Source of the DNA: Leucobacter aridicollis
GTDB lineage: Bacteria > Actinomycetota > Actinomycetes > Actinomycetales > Microbacteriaceae
DNA: 64,000 nucleotides
Reading direction: 5' to 3'
NCBI RefSeq assembly: GCF_013409595.1
Contig: NZ_JACCBD010000001.1
Coordinates: 3,224,001-3,288,000 of the forward strand
The notes below the pieces were generated by a model. The model was not told the DNA's origin and made no database searches. It was given only the letters and a program-made list of their open reading frames with translations. Shown piece by piece: positions 60,934-64,000 of this stretch; positions within the stretch are counted from its first letter, which is position 1, and the number at the start of each line of letters is the position of its first letter. Made by a program: the position numbers and the translations under genes.

Positions 60934-62817
60934 CTACACGCGCCGTTTCCCGCGGATCGCGCGGAGCGCCCACAGGATCGCGACCAGGTCGACGACCTCC
61001 TGCATCCAGGCGCCGACGATCGCGGGCAGGAATCCGAACGCGGCGACGAGCATGAGGCCGACGCTCACGGCGATGCCCATCCAGATGCTTTCGAGGGCGA
61101 TGCGCACCGTGTCCTTGCCGATCCTGACCGCCTCGCCAACCCCGTCGATCCTGTCGAACCGGTTCACGACGTCCGCAGACTCGCTCGCCGCCGTCGAGCC
61201 GCGCGCGCCCATCGCGAAGCCGACGTCGGCCGCCGCGAGCACGGGGGCGTCATTGAGCCCGTCGCCCACCATGATGAGGGGCCGGGGCTGCAGTTCGCTG
61301 GCAATACGCACCTTGTCTGCGGGGCTGCACTCTGCGTAGACCTCGTCGATGCCGGCCTGCTCGGCCATCGCGTTCGCGGTCGCGGGGACATCGCCGGTGA
61401 CCATCGCGAACCGCTCAACGCCGAGACCGCGGAGCCCGCGCAGCACCTCCGGCGCCTCTGGCCGCAGCTCGTCACGCATGATGAGCGTGCCGAGGAACCG
61501 GTCGTCGAGCGCCACGTAGATCGCCAACTCGCCGGCGTCGAGCGGGGCAATTTCCAGGCCGGGCGCGGCCTTGGCGACCCAGCTCGGCTTCCCGACGCGC
61601 ACGGTGCCCGCCGCGACGACGGCCTCGACGCCGTTCGTTGCGCTCTCCGCTGCGGATTCGACGGGCAGGAGGGGGATGCCCCGCGCCTTCACCGCCTCAA
61701 CGACCGCGCTCGCGAGCACGTGCGACGAGTACACCTCGGCGCTCGCGGCAAGCTGGAGCAGCTGCTCCTCAGCGACGCCCGTCGCCGGGCGCACCTCGCG
61801 GGGCTCTGGCTTGCCCGTCGTGAGCGTGCCCGTCTTATCGAACGCGGCCGAGCGCACCTTCGCGAGCTGTTCCAATGTGCCGCCGCCCTTGACGATCAAC
61901 CCGCTCTTGGCGGCACGGCTCATCCCGCCGAGAAACGCCACTGGCGCGGCGATGAGCAGCGGGCACGGGGTCGCGACGACGAGCACCTCGGCGAACCGGA
62001 CCGGCTCGCCGCTGACGAACCACGCAACCCCGGCGATGACGAGCGCGACGACGGTGAACGGGAGCGCGTACCTATCGGCCAGGCGAACGGTCTTCGCGCG
62101 GCTTCCCTGCGCTTGCTCCACGAGATCGACGATCTGCTGGTACTTGCTGTCTTTCGAGGTCGCGGCCGCGCGCATCGTGATCGCGGTCGAGCCGTTCACG
62201 ACGCCGCTCGAGACCCGCTCATCGGCCGCGCGGAGCACTGGGAGGCTCTCACCGGTGAGCGAGGACTCGTCGAACTCCGCCGAGCCGCCGAGCAGGATCG
62301 CGTCGACCGGGACGAGCTCGCCCGGTCGCACGAGCAGGTGATCGCCGACATTGATGTCACTGACGGGAACCGTCTCCGTGCGGTCGTCCGCCGCGCCAGC
62401 CGCCCCCGCTCCGGCCGCGACCGGCGCGGTGAGGAGCCGGGTGGCCTGCTGTGGCGCACGCTTGAGCAGGGCCGTGAGCTCCTGCTTGGAGCGGTTCTCC
62501 GCGTAGTCCTCGAGTGCTTCGCCGCCGGTGATCATCAGCACGACGATGAGCGCCGCCCACGGCTCGCCGACGCTCACCGCGGCAACGATCGCGATGATGG
62601 CGAGGATGTCGAGGCCGGCGTGCCCGCGGAGCAGCTGCCGCACCATCTCCACCGCCTGCCACGCGGCAATGCAGAGCGCGTACCCGCCAACGAGCCACGG
62701 CGCGAGGCCGCGCGCCGGCGTTGCCAGCAGCGCGAGTCCAATGGCACCGACGATGAGGGTCAGTACGACGGCCGGGTAGGCCTTCGCCCCGCGCACGATA
62801 AGGTTCATAGCCCTCAT
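60934..62817 (-). CDS. P1B-type heavy-metal ATPase with TPC motif
   Basis: 627 residues from the ATG at 62817 (GGGAG upstream; a second ATG nine bases on is an alternative). P-type ATPase motifs: actuator LTGES, Asp327 in DKTGTLT, MVGDGLNDAPV. The transmembrane metal motif is TPC (Cys285 in ATPCPLLIAAP) rather than the CPC of Cu/Zn/Cd pumps, and the HP motif of the N-domain reads SSHVLA. No N-terminal metal-binding domain. The substrate may therefore be a metal other than Cu, Zn or Cd, such as Fe, Co or Ni. No metal regulator is adjacent. Confidence 0.92.
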   Translation of the reverse strand: MRAMNLIVRGAKAYPAVVLTLIVGAIGLALLATPARGLAPWLVGGYALCIAAWQAVEMVRQLLRGHAGLDILAIIAIVAAVSVGEPWAALIVVLMITGGEALEDYAENRSKQELTALLKRAPQQATRLLTAPVAAGAGAAGAADDRTETVPVSDINVGDHLLVRPGELVPVDAILLGGSAEFDESSLTGESLPVLRAADERVSSGVVNGSTAITMRAAATSKDSKYQQIVDLVEQAQGSRAKTVRLADRYALPFTVVALVIAGVAWFVSGEPVRFAEVLVVATPCPLLIAAPVAFLGGMSRAAKSGLIVKGGGTLEQLAKVRSAAFDKTGTLTTGKPEPREVRPATGVAEEQLLQLAASAEVYSSHVLASAVVEAVKARGIPLLPVESAAESATNGVEAVVAAGTVRVGKPSWVAKAAPGLEIAPLDAGELAIYVALDDRFLGTLIMRDELRPEAPEVLRGLRGLGVERFAMVTGDVPATANAMAEQAGIDEVYAECSPADKVRIASELQPRPLIMVGDGLNDAPVLAAADVGFAMGARGSTAASESADVVNRFDRIDGVGEAVRIGKDTVRIALESIWMGIAVSVGLMLVAAFGFLPAIVGAWMQEVVDLVAILWALRAIRGKRRV

Positions 62818-62909
62818 CCTGCTACTCCCAAGCGTATCCGGGCAACATCAGGGGGCGAAGTGTTCGCCCCCACGGCGATCCTGATCTAGGGCGGCGCGCC
62901 CGCGCCGCC

Positions 62910-64000
62910 CTACTTGCCGCGCGGGATGAGGCGCTGCAGCTGAGTGACGTGCGCCGGGGTGAGCTCGTCGAGCGTCTTCACCTCGAGCAGCTTCATCGTG
63001 CGCACGATCTGGTCGGAGAGGATCGCAATCATGCGATCGACGCCCTCGCGGCCGCCAGCCATGAGACCGTACAGATACGCTCGCCCGACGAGCGTGAACT
63101 TCGCGCCCATCGCGATCGAGGCGACGATGTCGGCGCCGTTCATGATGCCGGTGTCGATCGCGATCTCGGTGTGGTGCCCGACCTCGCGCGCGACCTCCGG
63201 CAGCAGGTGGAACGGGATCGGCGCGCGGTCGAGCTGACGCCCGCCGTGGTTCGACAGGATGATGCCGTCGACGCCAAGATCAACGAGTTTCTTCGAGTCC
63301 TCGAGGTTCTGCACGCCCTTCACGACGAGTTTGCCGGGCCACATCGAACGGATCACGTCGAGGTCCTCGAACGAGATCGACGGGTCCATCGCTGAGTCGA
63401 GCAGCTCGCCGACGGTTCCGCCCGTGGAGGAGAGCGAGGCGAACTCAAGCTTCTGTGTCGTGAGGAAGTCCCACCACCACCAGGGGCGCGGGATCGCGTT
63501 CGCAATCGTGCCGAGCGAGAGCTGCGGGGGGATCGAGAAGCCGTTGCGGGCGTCGCGCAGCCGCGCGCCGGCAACGGGCGTATCGACGGTGAACATCAGC
63601 GTGTCGAACCCGGCGGCCGCCGCGCGCTCGACGAGGCCGTAGGAGATCTCGCGCTGCCGCATGACGTACAGCTGGAACCAGTTGCGTCCGTTCGGGTTCG
63701 TCGCCTTCACGTCCTCGATCGAGGTGGTGCCGAGCGTCGACAGCGTGAACGGGATCCCGGCCGCGGCGGCTGCGCCGGCCCCGGCGATCTCGCCCTCGGT
63801 CTGCATGAGCCTCGTGAACCCCGTCGGCGCGATCCCGAACGGCATTGCGGACTCGCCGCCGAAGATCTGCGCGCGAGTGTCGACCATCGAGACATCCCGC
63901 AGGATCGACGGATGGAACTCGATGTCCTCAAAGGCCTGACGCGCACGGCTCAGCGAAAGCTCGCCCTCGGCGGAGCCGTCGGTGTAGTCGAACGCGGCCT
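62910..64000 (-). CDS. lldD: FMN-dependent L-lactate dehydrogenase/alpha-hydroxyacid oxidase family, 5' end cut off
   Basis: The frame is open to the window end, where it reads [19 protein letters not shown], the family's N-terminal block, so the gene starts beyond 64000. About 363 residues are visible. Active-site segments: [38 protein letters not shown] and the catalytic [11 protein letters not shown]is-Gly-Gly-Arg. These enzymes oxidise L-lactate or related hydroxyacids to ketoacids at the membrane or in the cytoplasm. Lactate is the commonest substrate but is not proven. The gap to the ATPase is 92 bp. Confidence 0.93.
   Translation of the reverse strand, partial: AAFDYTDGSAEGELSLSRARQAFEDIEFHPSILRDVSMVDTRAQIFGGESAMPFGIAPTGFTRLMQTEGEIAGAGAAAAAGIPFTLSTLGTTSIEDVKATNPNGRNWFQLYVMRQREISYGLVERAAAAGFDTLMFTVDTPVAGARLRDARNGFSIPPQLSLGTIANAIPRPWWWWDFLTTQKLEFASLSSTGGTVGELLDSAMDPSISFEDLDVIRSMWPGKLVVKGVQNLEDSKKLVDLGVDGIILSNHGGRQLDRAPIPFHLLPEVAREVGHHTEIAIDTGIMNGADIVASIAMGAKFTLVGRAYLYGLMAGGREGVDRMIAILSDQIVRTMKLLEVKTLDELTPAHVTQLQRLIPRGK

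Noticed and set aside
60829..62889. 686-residue frame on the plus strand
   Set aside because: It is antisense to the metal ATPase, whose motifs are intact, and begins in G-rich repeats; a GC-rich shadow frame.

Overview
The window is about 64 kb of very GC-rich DNA with dense, often overlapping (ATGA/GTGA) genes, frequent GTG and a few TTG starts, and AGGAG-type ribosome binding sites. The rplK-rplA pair, the DinB/ClbS, AidB, Rv2578c-type radical SAM and MoxR/DUF58/FHA/kinase genes, and a perfect actinobacterial SOS box all point to an Actinomycetota chromosome. The overall style looks like Microbacteriaceae (perhaps a Leucobacter relative), but the genus is only an impression. No transposase, phage gene or CRISPR array was seen.

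Layout. (1) 1-1230: 3' part of an M17 aminopeptidase. (2) 1251-20016: a large, mostly minus-strand accessory cluster built around the hydantoinase/oxoprolinase family. It has two complete HyuA+HyuB pairs, a third short HyuA-like protein without the nucleotide-binding motifs fused by overlap to a DUF917 protein and a PucR regulator, two closely similar zinc amidohydrolases at its two ends, a small ABM-like protein, a RidA-like protein, and a ribose-type ABC importer (binding lipoprotein, double ATPase, permease). A shared 13-bp motif sits in front of both HyuA-HyuB operons. The substrate is unknown; a cyclic amide, lactam or dipeptide is plausible. (3) 20484-27301: a divergently transcribed plus-strand operon that reads as trans-4-hydroxyproline catabolism: Pyr4H2C-deaminase-like protein, hydroxyproline/proline epimerase, ornithine-cyclodeaminase-family reductase, GntR regulator, and a three-gene D-hydroxyproline dehydrogenase. 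(4) 27298-32840: ClbS/DfsB-like gene, then a complete branched-chain amino-acid type ABC transporter (livFGMH plus binding protein).

(5) 33027-48299: a signalling and envelope cluster on the minus strand: Ser/Thr kinase, a 1986-residue membrane-anchored Ig-like/FnIII protein, MoxR ATPase, DUF58, a transglutaminase-like membrane protein that lacks the catalytic cysteine, a PP2C phosphatase, a tail-anchored protein and an FHA protein. Kinase, phosphatase and phosphothreonine reader therefore lie together. (6) 48555-55160: housekeeping genes: rplA, rplK, tRNA-Thr(CGT), a secreted-type alpha/beta hydrolase, holB (without the zinc module), an IMPACT/YigZ protein, an S4 RNA-binding protein and a 3-methyladenine glycosylase-like gene. 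(7) 55177-59375: AidB-like acyl-CoA dehydrogenase and TetR regulator divergent from an acyl-CoA synthetase, with a 19-bp inverted repeat between them. (8) 59508-64000: SOS-boxed radical SAM gene, a P1B-type metal ATPase with a TPC motif, and the 3' part of an FMN-dependent L-lactate dehydrogenase-like gene.

The intergenic DNA also holds two long perfect hairpins (27 and 24 bp arms) each next to G-rich sequence, a 10-copy 11-bp tandem repeat, and several clear terminators.
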